Shown: positions 25,616 to 34,995, numbered from the stretch's first letter. The stretch is DNA of 44,069 nucleotides from Mesorhizobium norvegicum (GCF_004919685.1 NZ_SMYZ01000141.1:1-44069); one strand, 5' to 3'. The notes: generated by a model not told the origin, from the sequence alone. Numbers and translations are program-made.

Positions 25616-27628
25616 ATGTTCACCAAAATCCTGATCGCCAATCGTGGCGAGATTGCCTGCCGCGTCATCAAATCGGCGCGCAAGATGGGCATCGCCACGG
25701 TTGCCGTCTATTCCGATGCCGATCGCGATGCCGTGCATGTCGAGATGGCCGACGAGGCGGTGCATATCGGACCTTCGCCCGCGGCGCAAAGCTATCTCGT
25801 CCCTGAAAAGATCATTGCCGCCTGCAAGGAGACCGGTGCGCAGGCCGTGCATCCCGGCTACGGGTTCCTGTCCGAGCGGGCGGCCTTCTGTGAGGCGCTG
25901 GAAGCGGAAGGCATCATTTTCATCGGCCCGAAGCCCAAGGCGATCAGGGCGATGGGCGACAAGATCGAATCGAAGAAGTTCGCCAACGCCGCCAAGGTTT
26001 CCACCGTGCCCGGCTGGCTCGGCGTCATCGAGAATGCCGACCATGCCGAAAAGATCGCCGGCGAGATCGGCTATCCCGTGATGATCAAGGCTTCCGCCGG
26101 CGGCGGGGGCAAGGGCATGCGCATCGCCTGGGACCAGTCTGAAGTGCGCGACGGCTTCGACCGTGCGCGCTCGGAAGCAAAAAGCTCGTTCGGCGACGAC
26201 CGCGTCTTCATCGAGAAATTCGTCGTCGATCCGCGCCATATCGAGATCCAGGTGCTGGCAGACGCGCATGGTAACGCGCTCTATCTCGGCGAGCGCGAAT
26301 GCTCGATCCAGCGCCGCAACCAGAAGGTCGCCGAAGAGGCGCCGTCGCCCTTCCTTGATGCCGAGACACGCAAGGCCATGGGCGAGCAGTCGGTGGCGCT
26401 GGCCAGGGCCGTCGACTACCAGAGCGCCGGCACCGTCGAGTTCATCGTCGACAAGGACAAGAACTTCTATTTCCTTGAAATGAATACACGATTGCAGGTC
26501 GAGCATCCGGTGACGGAACTCATCACCGGCATCGATCTGGTCGAGCAGATGATCCGCGTCGCCGCCGGCGAGAAGCTCGCCATCAAGCAAAGCGACGTCA
26601 AGCTGAACGGCTGGGCGGTGGAAAGCCGGCTCTACGCCGAAGACCCTTACCGCAATTTCCTGCCCTCGATCGGCCGGCTGACGCGCTACCGGCCGCCTGA
26701 GGAAGGACAATTCGGCGATGTCGTCATCCGCAACGACACCGGCGTCACCGAAGGCTCCGAAATCTCGATGTTCTACGATCCGATGCTCGCCAAGCTGTGC
26801 ACCTGGGCGCCGACGCGGCTCGCAGCTATCGACGCGATGTCGGAAGCGCTCGACAGCTTTGTCGTCGACGGCATTGAGCACAACATTCCGTTCCTGGCTG
26901 CCTTGATGCAGCATCCGCGCTGGCGGGAAGGGCTGATATCGACCGGTTTCATTGCTGAAGAATACCCTGACGGTTTTGCACCGGTCGTACCGAACGACGA
27001 TGAGAAAGCCGTGCTGGCGTCGATTGCGACCGCGGTGGAGCTGCTGCGCCGTGACCGGCTCGACCGGCTGGGCGGGCGGTTGGCGCCGCATTCGGGAGCG
27101 CTGAAGCGCGACTGGGTGGTGAAGATCGGCGATGACTATCTGTCGGCGTCGATCCTCGAAGGCATGATTTCCATCCCGATGGAAGTCGATCTGTCGATCG
27201 AGGGCGGCAAGGCGCTGACCGTCGCATCCGACTGGCGGCCGGGCGATCTGATCTGGCGCGGCACGGTCGGCAAGCGCAAGGTTACGGCTCAGATCAGGCC
27301 GGTTGCCAATGGCTTTCGCATTGCCTGGAAGGGCATGTCGGTGACCGCGCGCGCCATGCTGCCGCGCACCGCCGAGCTGGAAAGGCTGATGCCCGAAAAG
27401 ATAGCGCCGGACACGTCGAAACTGCTGCTTTGCCCGATGCCTGGCCTTGTCGTGTCGATTGCCGTTGCCGAAGGCCAGGCGGTCAAGGCCGGCGAGACAC
27501 TGGCGGTGGTCGAGGCGATGAAGATGGAAAACGTGCTGCGCGCCGAACGCGATCTGGTGGTCTCGAAACTCAACGCCAAGCCGGGCGACAGCCTGGCCGT
27601 GGACGCGGTGATCATGGAATTCGCCTGA
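25616..27628 (+). CDS. pccA: Propionyl/acetyl-CoA carboxylase alpha subunit (biotin carboxylase plus BCCP)
   Basis: A 670-residue biotin-dependent carboxylase subunit. The N-terminal biotin carboxylase domain starts FTKILIANRGEIACRVIKSA and has the ATP-grasp loop KASAGGGGKGMRI. Other landmarks are HIEIQVLADAHGNALYLGERECSIQRRNQKVAEEAPSP and EMNTRLQVEHPVTELITGIDLVE. A middle domain follows, then a biotinyl domain with AMKME (biotin-accepting Lys near residue 636). The length and middle domain fit propionyl-CoA carboxylase, which makes (S)-methylmalonyl-CoA; an acetyl-CoA or methylcrotonyl-CoA role cannot be excluded. The beta subunit is not in the window. I chose the ATG at 25616, before the conserved FTKILIANRG, with GAGGGA upstream; an ATG 12 bases earlier is also possible. 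Confidence 0.93.
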   Translation: MFTKILIANRGEIACRVIKSARKMGIATVAVYSDADRDAVHVEMADEAVHIGPSPAAQSYLVPEKIIAACKETGAQAVHPGYGFLSERAAFCEALEAEGIIFIGPKPKAIRAMGDKIESKKFANAAKVSTVPGWLGVIENADHAEKIAGEIGYPVMIKASAGGGGKGMRIAWDQSEVRDGFDRARSEAKSSFGDDRVFIEKFVVDPRHIEIQVLADAHGNALYLGERECSIQRRNQKVAEEAPSPFLDAETRKAMGEQSVALARAVDYQSAGTVEFIVDKDKNFYFLEMNTRLQVEHPVTELITGIDLVEQMIRVAAGEKLAIKQSDVKLNGWAVESRLYAEDPYRNFLPSIGRLTRYRPPEEGQFGDVVIRNDTGVTEGSEISMFYDPMLAKLCTWAPTRLAAIDAMSEALDSFVVDGIEHNIPFLAALMQHPRWREGLISTGFIAEEYPDGFAPVVPNDDEKAVLASIATAVELLRRDRLDRLGGRLAPHSGALKRDWVVKIGDDYLSASILEGMISIPMEVDLSIEGGKALTVASDWRPGDLIWRGTVGKRKVTAQIRPVANGFRIAWKGMSVTARAMLPRTAELERLMPEKIAPDTSKLLLCPMPGLVVSIAVAEGQAVKAGETLAVVEAMKMENVLRAERDLVVSKLNAKPGDSLAVDAVIMEFA

Positions 27629-27648
27629 GAGATTGTTTGGAAACTCTA

Positions 27649-27779
27649 CTCTGGCGGCCATCTGATGGCGTTTTCTGCGCTTCCCCGTTCTACTGCGTCG
27701 ACGCAGTAGAACTGAGCTCACGGACCTAGTGTCCGCTCCGCTCCGGTTCTCGAAAACACCACCATATGACTCGCCAGAG
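27649..27779. repeat. Nested inverted-repeat element between pccA and dnaE
   Basis: Seen: outer arms CTCTGGCG (27649-27656) and CGCCAGAG (27772-27779), inner arms GTTTTC (27670-27675) and GAAAAC (27752-27757). Inside lie two further hairpins: a perfect 26-bp palindrome at 27687-27712 centred on GTCGAC, and GGAC/GTCC at 27722-27734. As RNA this would form a multibranched structure. The wording around the inner arms resembles dispersed palindromes I remember from Mesorhizobium intergenic DNA. There is no T-run, so it is not a simple terminator. Confidence 0.7.
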
Positions 27780-27919
27780 CGAATTTCGAAACAATCTCTG
27801 CGGTCCGGGCAGGGCACCGGCAAGCCTGTGGTCAGCGGTCGTTTGTGCTGGACTGGTATCGCCCGGTCCCGGACAATACATCTCCACCGACTCAAGTCCT
27901 TCGGACAGCGCGAAAAACC

Positions 27920-30900
27920 ATGGCAGATGACAGACTTCCCCGCGATCCCCTGAAGCGCGAAGCAGCGATTGCTGCGGCGCGGCCGGAGGCGCCTGCGCGG
28001 CCCTTCGTCCATCTGCGTGTGCATTCGGCCTATTCGCTGCTGGAAGGCGCCTTGCAGATCGGCAAGGTGGTGGCTCACGCGGTCAAGGACGAAGCCCCAG
28101 CCATTGCCGTCACCGACACCAACAATCTGTTCGGGGCGCTGGAATTCGCGCAGAAGGCGGTGAAAGACGGCATCCAGCCGATCATCGGCTGCCAGACTGC
28201 GCTCGCTTTTTCCGGCGAAAACAGCGATGGCCAGCGCGACCGCCGGCGGCAAGGCCCTGATATGCGGCCGGTCGTCCTGCTCGCCGCGACCGAAGCCGGC
28301 TATTCCAATCTGGTCAGGCTGGTCAGCCGCGTTTACCTCGAAACGCCGCCAGGCGAGGCCGTGCACCTGACCACCGAAATGATGCAAGGCTATTGTGACG
28401 GGCTGATCTGCCTCAGCGGTGGGCCGCGCGGACCGATCGGCATTGCGCTCAAGGAGGATCGCCGCGATCTGGCCGAAGCACGGCTTTTGACCCTCAAGGC
28501 GATGTTCGGCGACCGGCTCTATGTCGAGTTGGATCGGGTTTCCGGCTATGATCGCGTGATCGAGAAATCCTCGATCGATCTAGCTTATGCCCATGAACTG
28601 CCTCTGGTCGCCACCAACGAGGCGTTCTTCTCGGCTCGCGACGATTATGACGCGCATGACGCGCTGATCGCCATTGCCGAGGGTTCGGTCGTTGCCGCCG
28701 ACAATCGTCGCCGGCTGTCGCCGGACAATTTCCTGCGCAGCCAGGCCGATATGGCCAGGCTGTTCGCCGACCTGCCGGAGGCGATCGACAACACGGTCGA
28801 GATCGCGCTGCGCTGCTCCTACTACCCGAAGAACCGCAACCCGATCCTGCCGCGCTTCACCGGCGGCGATGTCGCCGACAATGACGCTGCCGTGCAGGCG
28901 GAAGCCGACGAACTGGCCCGCCAGGCGCATGAGGGGCTCGACGCGCGGCTGGCCGTGCATGGGCCGACGGCCGGCTACACGGTCGAGCAATATCGCGAGC
29001 GGTTGAATTTCGAGCTCGGCATCATCACCAAGATGAAGTTTCCCGGCTACTTCCTGATCGTTGCCGACTTCATCAAATGGGCCAAGGCACAGGGCATCCC
29101 AGTCGGGCCGGGACGCGGTTCGGGCGCAGGCTCGCTGGTCGCCTATTCGACGACCATCACCGACATCGATCCGCTGCGCTTCTCGCTGCTGTTCGAGCGC
29201 TTCCTCAATCCCGACCGCGTGTCGATGCCCGACTTCGACATCGATTTCTGCCAGGATCGACGTGAGGAGGTTATCCGCTACGTCCAGCAGAAATACGGTC
29301 GCGACCAGGTCGGCCAGATCATCACCTTCGGTACGCTGCAGGCTCGCGCCGTGCTGCGCGACGTTGGCCGCGTGCTGCAGATGCCCTATGGCCAGGTCGA
29401 CAAGCTCTCCAAGATGGTGCCGCAGAATCCGGCCAATCCGGTCAAGCTCGCCGAGGCCATCGCCAACGAGCCGCGCTTTGCCGAAGAGGCCGAGAGGGAG
29501 CCGATCGTCCAGACGCTGCTCGACATGGCGCAGAAGCTGGAAGGCCTTTACCGCCATGCCTCGACGCACGCCGCCGGCATCGTCATCGGCGACCGGCCGC
29601 TGTCGGAACTGGTGCCGATGTACCGCGATCCGCGCTCGGATATGCCGGTCACCCAGTTCAACATGAAATATGTCGAGCAGGCCGGACTGGTGAAGTTCGA
29701 CTTCCTCGGCCTGAAGACGCTGACCGTTCTGGAGACGGCGGTGAAGCTGATTCGCCGGCGCGGCATCGAGATCGACCTGGCGACCATCCCGCTCGACGAT
29801 CCCGACACTTACGCCATGCTGTCGCGCGGCGAGGTGGTCGGCGTGTTCCAGGTGGAAAGTGCCGGCATGCGCAAGGCGCTGATCGGCATGCGGCCCGACT
29901 GCATCGAAGACATCATCGCGCTGGTCGCGCTGTATCGGCCGGGGCCGATGGAGAACATCCCGACCTACAACGCCCGCAAGCATGGCGAGGAGGAGATGGC
30001 CTCGATCCATCCCAAGATCGACCATTTGGTGAAGGAAACGCAAGGCGTCATCGTCTACCAGGAACAGGTGATGCAGATCGCGCAGGAGCTGTCCGGCTAC
30101 TCGCTCGGCGAAGCCGATCTGCTGCGCCGCGCGATGGGCAAGAAGATCCGCGCCGAGATGGACAAGCAGCGCGAGCGCTTCGTCTCCGGCGCGGTCGAGC
30201 GTGGCGTCGGCAAGCCGCAAGCCGACTTCATTTTCGACCTGCTGGCCAAGTTCGCCGACTATGGTTTCAACAAATCGCACGCCGCGGCTTACGCGGTCGT
30301 TTCGTATCAAACCGCCTATCTCAAGGCGCATTATCCGGTCGAGTTCCTGGCAGCATCGATGACGCTCGACATGGGCAACACCGACAAGCTCGCCGATTTC
30401 CGCCAAGACGCGTTGCGCCTCGGCATCGAAGTTCTGGCGCCGTCAGTGATATCGAGCTTCCGTCCCTTCGAGGTCGGTGAGAACCGCATCTACTATTCGC
30501 TGGCCGCGCTCAAGGGCGTCGGCGATGCGGCGGTCGAGCACATCGTTGCCCAGCGTGGCGAAAAGCCGTTCAAGAACCTCGCCGATTTCTGCGAGCGGGT
30601 CGATCCCAAGATCGTCGGCAAGCGCGTCTTCGAAAGCCTGATCATGGCCGGCGCGCTCGACTGCTTCGGCCACGACCGCGCGTCGATGATGGCGGGAGTG
30701 GAACGCATGATGGGGCTGGCGTCGCTGGCGCAGCAGAACGCGGTTTCCGGCCAGCATGACATCTTCGGCGCCTCGCTCGGCGCCCAGTCGCAGGCGCTCA
30801 ATCTGCCGGCGACGGACCCGTGGCTCGCCGCCGACCGGCTGCACCGTGAATTCCAGGTGGTCGGCTTCTATCTCTCGGCGCACCCGCTCGACGAGTACAA

Positions 30901-31447
30901 GGCGGCCCTGCAGAAGATGCGGGTGCAGACGTGGGCCGAGTTTTCGGCGGCCGTCAAGCGCGGTGCCGCCGCCGGCCGTCTGGCCGGCACGGTGACATCC
31001 AAGCAGGAGCGCAAGACGCGCACCGGCAACAAGATGGGCGTCATCGCCTTTTCCGATACATCCGGCCAGTACGAGGCCGTGCTGTTTTCGGAAGGGCTGG
31101 CGCAGTATCGCGACCTGCTCGAGGCCGGCCGCTCCGTCGTCATCACCGTTGCGGCCGAGGACAGGCCGGAAGGCGTCAATTTGCGCATCAACTCGGTACA
31201 ATCCCTGGAGGATGAGGCAAGCCGCATCCAGAAGGCATTGCGCATTTTCGTGCGCAACGCGGGGCCGATCAACACATTGGCCGGCCAATTGGCCGTCAGG
31301 GGCGAGGGCCAGGTCAGCTTCGTGCTGATCAAGGAAGAAGGCGAGGGGGAAATCGAGATCGAGCTGCCCAATCGCTACCGGATCTCCCCACAGATCGCCT
31401 CGGCGATGCGCGCGGTGCCGGGTGTGGTGGAAGTGGAACTGGTTTGA
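27920..31447 (+). CDS. dnaE: DNA polymerase III alpha subunit
   Basis: The replicative polymerase catalytic subunit, 1175 residues from the ATG at 27920, standard for DnaE1. Seen in order: the PHP domain starting PFVHLRVHSAYSLLEGALQ; the polymerase palm with GPGRGSGAGSLVAY and PDFDIDFCQDRREEVI, which holds catalytic aspartates; and the second catalytic block around YVEQAGLVKFDFLGLKTL. Thumb and fingers follow with GLYRPG-like ALYRPGPMENIPTY and YQEQVMQIAQ, then KKIRAEMDKQRERF, the GFNKSHAAAYA stretch, helix-hairpin-helix text (LAALKGVGDAAVEHIV) and an OB fold near the C-terminus (GRLAGTVTSKQERKTRTGNKMGVIAFSD). An upstream in-frame extension (27845) lies in repeat DNA and is not credible. Confidence 0.97.
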   Translation: MADDRLPRDPLKREAAIAAARPEAPARPFVHLRVHSAYSLLEGALQIGKVVAHAVKDEAPAIAVTDTNNLFGALEFAQKAVKDGIQPIIGCQTALAFSGENSDGQRDRRRQGPDMRPVVLLAATEAGYSNLVRLVSRVYLETPPGEAVHLTTEMMQGYCDGLICLSGGPRGPIGIALKEDRRDLAEARLLTLKAMFGDRLYVELDRVSGYDRVIEKSSIDLAYAHELPLVATNEAFFSARDDYDAHDALIAIAEGSVVAADNRRRLSPDNFLRSQADMARLFADLPEAIDNTVEIALRCSYYPKNRNPILPRFTGGDVADNDAAVQAEADELARQAHEGLDARLAVHGPTAGYTVEQYRERLNFELGIITKMKFPGYFLIVADFIKWAKAQGIPVGPGRGSGAGSLVAYSTTITDIDPLRFSLLFERFLNPDRVSMPDFDIDFCQDRREEVIRYVQQKYGRDQVGQIITFGTLQARAVLRDVGRVLQMPYGQVDKLSKMVPQNPANPVKLAEAIANEPRFAEEAEREPIVQTLLDMAQKLEGLYRHASTHAAGIVIGDRPLSELVPMYRDPRSDMPVTQFNMKYVEQAGLVKFDFLGLKTLTVLETAVKLIRRRGIEIDLATIPLDDPDTYAMLSRGEVVGVFQVESAGMRKALIGMRPDCIEDIIALVALYRPGPMENIPTYNARKHGEEEMASIHPKIDHLVKETQGVIVYQEQVMQIAQELSGYSLGEADLLRRAMGKKIRAEMDKQRERFVSGAVERGVGKPQADFIFDLLAKFADYGFNKSHAAAYAVVSYQTAYLKAHYPVEFLAASMTLDMGNTDKLADFRQDALRLGIEVLAPSVISSFRPFEVGENRIYYSLAALKGVGDAAVEHIVAQRGEKPFKNLADFCERVDPKIVGKRVFESLIMAGALDCFGHDRASMMAGVERMMGLASLAQQNAVSGQHDIFGASLGAQSQALNLPATDPWLAADRLHREFQVVGFYLSAHPLDEYKAALQKMRVQTWAEFSAAVKRGAAAGRLAGTVTSKQERKTRTGNKMGVIAFSDTSGQYEAVLFSEGLAQYRDLLEAGRSVVITVAAEDRPEGVNLRINSVQSLEDEASRIQKALRIFVRNAGPINTLAGQLAVRGEGQVSFVLIKEEGEGEIEIELPNRYRISPQIASAMRAVPGVVEVELV

Positions 31448-31466
31448 ACTACATTCGTTGAGCACA

Positions 31467-31495
31467 TTCGAAAGATCGTGAATTGGCCTTTCGAA
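31467..31495. other. Inverted repeat after dnaE
   Basis: Seen: TTCGAAAG (31467-31474) and CTTTCGAA (31488-31495), eight perfect pairs with a 13-base loop, 20 bases after the dnaE stop. No T-run follows. It could be a weak terminator or an operator for the next gene, whose ATG is 48 bases downstream. Confidence 0.35.
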
Positions 31496-31543
31496 AACAG
31501 GCACTTCGGCCGCGTCGCTGCCGCCGACAAAGGAACTGTCCCC

Positions 31544-31942
31544 ATGCCCACTCGCGAACGTGTCGAAGCCTTTCTCAAGGCGGTGGTCGACGGCAGCCAT
31601 GTCAAGGCGATCGCCGACTTCTACCACGACGATGCGACCATGCAGGAGAATCTCGGCGTCCCCCGTCGCGGCAAGGAAACGCTGATGGCTCGCGAGCAAT
31701 CGGTTTTGGACCAGATCGAAAAGATGCATACGCATCCCGTCCAGACTTTTCTGGTCGACGGCGACACCGTCGCCATCCGCTGGACATTCGACAAGACCGA
31801 CCGGGACGGTATCGTCCGCCGCCTGGAAGAGGTGGCACTTCAGCAGTGGCGCGGTGACCGGATCGTCACCGAACAGTTCTTCTACGACACGGTCACAGCC
31901 TGGCGCGTTGTCGGGCCCGACGGCAAGGTCGTGCAAAGCTGA
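31544..31942 (+). CDS. NTF2-like (SnoaL-type) small protein
   Basis: A 132-residue single-domain protein with the cone-shaped NTF2/SnoaL fold pattern: an N-terminal helix RVEAFLKAVVDGSHVKAIADFYHDDATMQENLG, a RGKE turn, then strands including VQTFLVDGDTVAIRWTFD and LEEVALQQWRGDRIVTEQFFYD. Members include enzymes, binding proteins and orphans; none of the known catalytic sets is obvious, so function is unassigned. The ATG at 31544 follows AAAGGAAC. An open frame extends upstream but only across the hairpin region. Confidence 0.85.
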   Translation: MPTRERVEAFLKAVVDGSHVKAIADFYHDDATMQENLGVPRRGKETLMAREQSVLDQIEKMHTHPVQTFLVDGDTVAIRWTFDKTDRDGIVRRLEEVALQQWRGDRIVTEQFFYDTVTAWRVVGPDGKVVQS

Positions 31943-32042
31943 CACCTCCCGGCGGCCTTGGCCACTAGACGCCCATGGCTACGGACGCTACGCAATCCTC
32001 ATGAAAGCGGCGGGCAAGGACGGATTGCAGGAGAATTCGGCG

Positions 32043-32804
32043 ATGGCGCGGCTGCGCGACCGGCTGCGCAAGCTCTATCACGGGCGCACGCCGGCCGCTT
32101 TCCGGTTCCAGCTGGTGGCTGTCGTCATCGACCTCGCCATCATTGCCTTCTTCATCGCGACGCCGGTTCTTCAGGATAAGCCGTCATTCCTCTGGCTCGA
32201 CTATTCGGCGGCCGCTCTCGTCGCCGCGGACCTGGTTGCCCGGCTGCTCGCCTCCAACGACATGCTGCGGCTGATGAAGCAGCCGACGTCGTGGGTCGAC
32301 GTCTTCATTCTGCTGACGCTGCTGATGCCGACGGCGTTCGCCAATCTCGCCTTTCTGCGTATTCTGCGGCTGTGGTCGCTGTCGCGCAGCGGTTCGCTCT
32401 GGCGGCATTTCGAGATGCGCGGCCTGCGGCCCTGGCGCGAGGCCAGCCACGCGGTCATCAACCTTTTGACCTTCCTGTTTGTCATCACCGGCTTCGTCTA
32501 CACCTTCTTCTTCCGCACCGGCGCCGGACTGGAAAACTATATCGACGCGCTCTATTTCACCGTCGCCACGGTGACGACGACCGGTTTCGGCGACATCGTG
32601 CTGCCCGGTATGGCCGGCAAGCTGACGGCAATCGTCACCATGATCATCGGCATATCGCTGTTCGTCAGGCTGGCTCAGGCGATTTTCCGGCCGGCCAAGG
32701 TGTTCTTTCCCTGTCCGCAGTGCGGCTTGCAGCGGCATGAGCCGGATGCCGTACATTGCAAGGCCTGCGGCCATCTTCTCAACATACCCGACGAGGGAAA
32801 CTGA
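32043..32804 (+). CDS. Potassium-channel-like membrane protein with C-terminal zinc ribbon
   Basis: From the ATG at 32043 (CAGGAG ribosome-binding site nine bases before it) the protein is 253 residues; an ATG at 32001 is possible but has no such site. Hydrophobic segments resemble S1-S4 (about residues 14-35, 45-65, 78-95, 100-112, the last with spaced arginines LRILRLWSLSR), then S5 (about 140-160). The pore loop LYFTVATVTTTGFGD ends in the selectivity filter TTGFGD, and S6 is near 195-215. The C-terminus carries CPQCGLQRHEPDAVHCKACG, a zinc-ribbon with two CxxC pairs. This is a voltage-gated-like six-helix cation channel; potassium selectivity is inferred from GFGD, close to the usual GYGD. 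Confidence 0.85.
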   Translation: MARLRDRLRKLYHGRTPAAFRFQLVAVVIDLAIIAFFIATPVLQDKPSFLWLDYSAAALVAADLVARLLASNDMLRLMKQPTSWVDVFILLTLLMPTAFANLAFLRILRLWSLSRSGSLWRHFEMRGLRPWREASHAVINLLTFLFVITGFVYTFFFRTGAGLENYIDALYFTVATVTTTGFGDIVLPGMAGKLTAIVTMIIGISLFVRLAQAIFRPAKVFFPCPQCGLQRHEPDAVHCKACGHLLNIPDEGN

Positions 32805-32816
32805 CCAGCTGCGGTG

Positions 32817-33698
32817 TTACGACGCCGCCACTTCGGCCGGCCTTACCGTCTTTCGCTGAAGATTGAGCAAATTGCCCATCAGGATCAACGCCGCGCCGCC
32901 GGCGGTGAAGGCGTCGATCTGCTCGCTATAGAGCAGCCAGCCGATCAGCGCCGACAGTGGCACGCGCAGGAAATCCATCGGCGAGATGACGGTCGCGTCG
33001 GCATAGCCAAGCGCGCGGGCCATGCAGAAATGCGACGACATGCCGGTGAAGCCAATCAGCACGATCCATGGCCATAGCGCCAGCGGCGGGTTGCGCCATG
33101 TATAGAGCGCCGGAACGAGGCCGACCACAGACTGGATGACCAGCATCCAGAAGATGATGCGCACGACGCTGTCGGTCCGCGTCAGCGACTTGACCGTGAC
33201 CACCGAGATGCCGAAGCAGACTGCGGCGCCGAGCACGACGAGATGTCCCGGATCGACCGAGCCGGCACCGGGGCGCACGATGATCACCACGCCGATCAGC
33301 CCCAGCACGATCGCTGCAAGCCTTGGCCGGGAGAGTCTTTCGCCGAGAAAAATCACCGCCAGGATAGCCGTCCAGATCGGTGTGGTGAATTCGATCGAGA
33401 TCAGCACGGCCAGCGGGATCAGCGTCAGGGCGTAGAGCCAGGCCGCCTGGCCGGAATAATGGATGATGTTGCGGGCGATATGGGCGACGGGGCGCTGCGT
33501 GCGCATGGCTGGAAAGCCGCCGCTCATCATCACCAGCGGCAGGAGGATGAAAAAACCGATCACCGAGCGCAGTTCCAGCACCTGGAAGACGTTGAGCTCG
33601 GCTGTCGTGGCGCGGCCGGCGACCGACATCGCCAGGAACGATGCAATCGACAGCGCCATCCAGAACGCGGCCTTTGGAATCGAGGGGGTAGGTGCCAT
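32817..33698 (-). CDS. DMT-family (EamA) transporter
   Basis: A 293-residue protein with ten predicted membrane segments in two EamA repeats. Seen: FWMALSIASFLAMSVAGRA at the start, LRSVIGFFILLPLVM, RNIIHYSGQAAWLYALTLIPLAVLISIEFTTPIWTAILAVIFLGERLSRPRL (first repeat end), and FCMARALGYADATVISPMDFLRVPLSALIGWLLYSEQ (second repeat end). Such proteins usually export metabolites or amino acids; the substrate is unknown. I chose the ATG at 33698 because the longer upstream frame reads as non-coding. It converges with the channel gene at 12 bases. Confidence 0.9.
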   Translation of the reverse strand: MAPTPSIPKAAFWMALSIASFLAMSVAGRATTAELNVFQVLELRSVIGFFILLPLVMMSGGFPAMRTQRPVAHIARNIIHYSGQAAWLYALTLIPLAVLISIEFTTPIWTAILAVIFLGERLSRPRLAAIVLGLIGVVIIVRPGAGSVDPGHLVVLGAAVCFGISVVTVKSLTRTDSVVRIIFWMLVIQSVVGLVPALYTWRNPPLALWPWIVLIGFTGMSSHFCMARALGYADATVISPMDFLRVPLSALIGWLLYSEQIDAFTAGGAALILMGNLLNLQRKTVRPAEVAAS

Positions 33699-33901
33699 CC
33701 GCGCTATGTCGCAGGCCAGGGCTTCTGCCGCAATCGCTAGCCGTTGCCTTCTTCTGTGCCAGTCGCAACGGCTGGATGCTGCAAAAACAGTCATGTGGCG
33801 AGCGGAACCTGACACGGCAAAGGGCGTTAAGTCCCGATATTCAGCCGTGCATCGTGTTGCAGGCCGTCCCGCCTTTTCAAAGATTGACAAGGAGAGCTTC
33901 G

Positions 33902-34408
33902 ATGAGATCATTCGCGCAATTCGCGCTTGCTGGCGTTCTATTGGTTGGGGCAGGTGCAGCGCATGCCGACGAGACCAAATTTCTCCAGTCGTTCAAGGGC
34001 AATTTCGCCGGCAAGGGAACTGTCCAGGTAACCACGGATGTGCCGAACGTTGGTGTATCTTGCAGCTTCAAGTCGAACGCGACCTCAACCTCGCTCTCGC
34101 TGGATGGCAATTGCCGCGGTCTCGTTGTGGTGTCGCGGGCCATCAGTGCCAATCTGAAGGTCACGGGTGCGAAATACAGCGGCATTTATGTCGGCTCTCG
34201 TACCGGGCCGGCACAGCTGACCGGCAGCCGTTCGGGCAACGCGATCAATCTTGGCATCCGCTGGGCCAAGGAGGTCAATGGTGACCGCAAGGCGCAGATG
34301 ACGGTCGAGAAGAGAGGCGAGAACGGCATCCGGCTGACGGTCACCGACACCGACCCGAAAACCGGCAAGAGCGTGGTGACGAGCAGGATAGACCTGCAAC
34401 GCACTTGA
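33902..34408 (+). CDS. Small secreted protein of unknown function
   Basis: A 168-residue protein with a classical signal peptide (MRSFAQFALAGVLLVGAGAAHA, cleavage after AHA). The mature part is rich in beta-type alternation (GKGTVQVTTDVPNVGVSCSFKSNATST, RAISANLKVTGAKYSGIYVG) and ends KSVVTSRIDLQRT. Only one cysteine pair candidate is visible (SCSF and GNCRG). I do not recognise a named family with certainty. The ribosome-binding site is AAGGAGAG. It is divergent from the DMT gene with a ~200-base gap where I see nothing else of note. Confidence 0.8.
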   Translation: MRSFAQFALAGVLLVGAGAAHADETKFLQSFKGNFAGKGTVQVTTDVPNVGVSCSFKSNATSTSLSLDGNCRGLVVVSRAISANLKVTGAKYSGIYVGSRTGPAQLTGSRSGNAINLGIRWAKEVNGDRKAQMTVEKRGENGIRLTVTDTDPKTGKSVVTSRIDLQRT

Positions 34409-34463
34409 TCCGCGCCGACCATTTCTGTTCTAGCCTGATCTTTCCAAGACCCGCGGTGCTTGC

Positions 34464-34970
34464 ATGTCCCCCACCTTCACCGTCAGGCACGCCACGCCAG
34501 AGGACGAGTCCGGGGTGAGCGAGTTGCTTCTCGCTTCCTACCCCGGCCTGATGCGCACGGCATATGACCAGGCCGTTCTTGAACCCGCTCTGCCTTTGAT
34601 CACTCGCGCGAACCCGGCACTGCTTTCTGCCGGCACCTACTATCTCGCGGTCAATGACGATGGCTTTGCCGTTGGCTGCGGCGGTTGGTCCCGGGAACGA
34701 CCTGGAAGCTCCGAGGTGCAGCCTGAAGTCGCGCATATCAGGCATTTCGCCACGCGTCCCGAGTGGTTGGGCCGCGGGATCGGGCGCGCGCTTTACAGGC
34801 GTTGCGAGGAAGATGCACGGTCGTCAGGTGCGCGCCGTTTCGAATGCCAGGCAAGTCTCAACGCGCAAGGGTTCTACGCGGCATTGGGTTTCAGGCCGGT
34901 AGGGCGGATCGACGTGCGCATCGGCCCTGGGCCGATGTTACCCTCCGTCCTGATGCAGCGGGCCATTTGA
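34464..34970 (+). CDS. GNAT-family N-acetyltransferase
   Basis: A 168-residue acetyltransferase. The N-terminal FTVRHATPEDESGVSELLLASYP is the usual first strand-helix, and YYLAVNDDGFAVGCGGWSRE the central sheet. Acetyl-CoA-binding motif A is FATRPEWLGRGIGRALYRRCEEDARSSGARRFECQAS (R-x-x-G-x-G/A pattern as RGIGRA), and AQGFYAALGFRPVG closes the fold. Acceptor unknown. Its 3' end lies 26 bases from the downstream dinB-derived fragment, which points toward it. Confidence 0.92.
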   Translation: MSPTFTVRHATPEDESGVSELLLASYPGLMRTAYDQAVLEPALPLITRANPALLSAGTYYLAVNDDGFAVGCGGWSRERPGSSEVQPEVAHIRHFATRPEWLGRGIGRALYRRCEEDARSSGARRFECQASLNAQGFYAALGFRPVGRIDVRIGPGPMLPSVLMQRAI

Positions 34971-34995
34971 CGACCAAGCCGATTGAGGTCTTGCC

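Noticed and set aside
25472..28387. A 971-residue minus-strand frame
   Set aside because: It is antisense to pccA and the start of dnaE, and shows no domain. High-GC codon bias creates such shadows.
28580..31945. Two long minus-strand frames opposite dnaE
   Set aside because: They mirror dnaE and the NTF2-like gene, with repetitive composition and no recognisable motifs.
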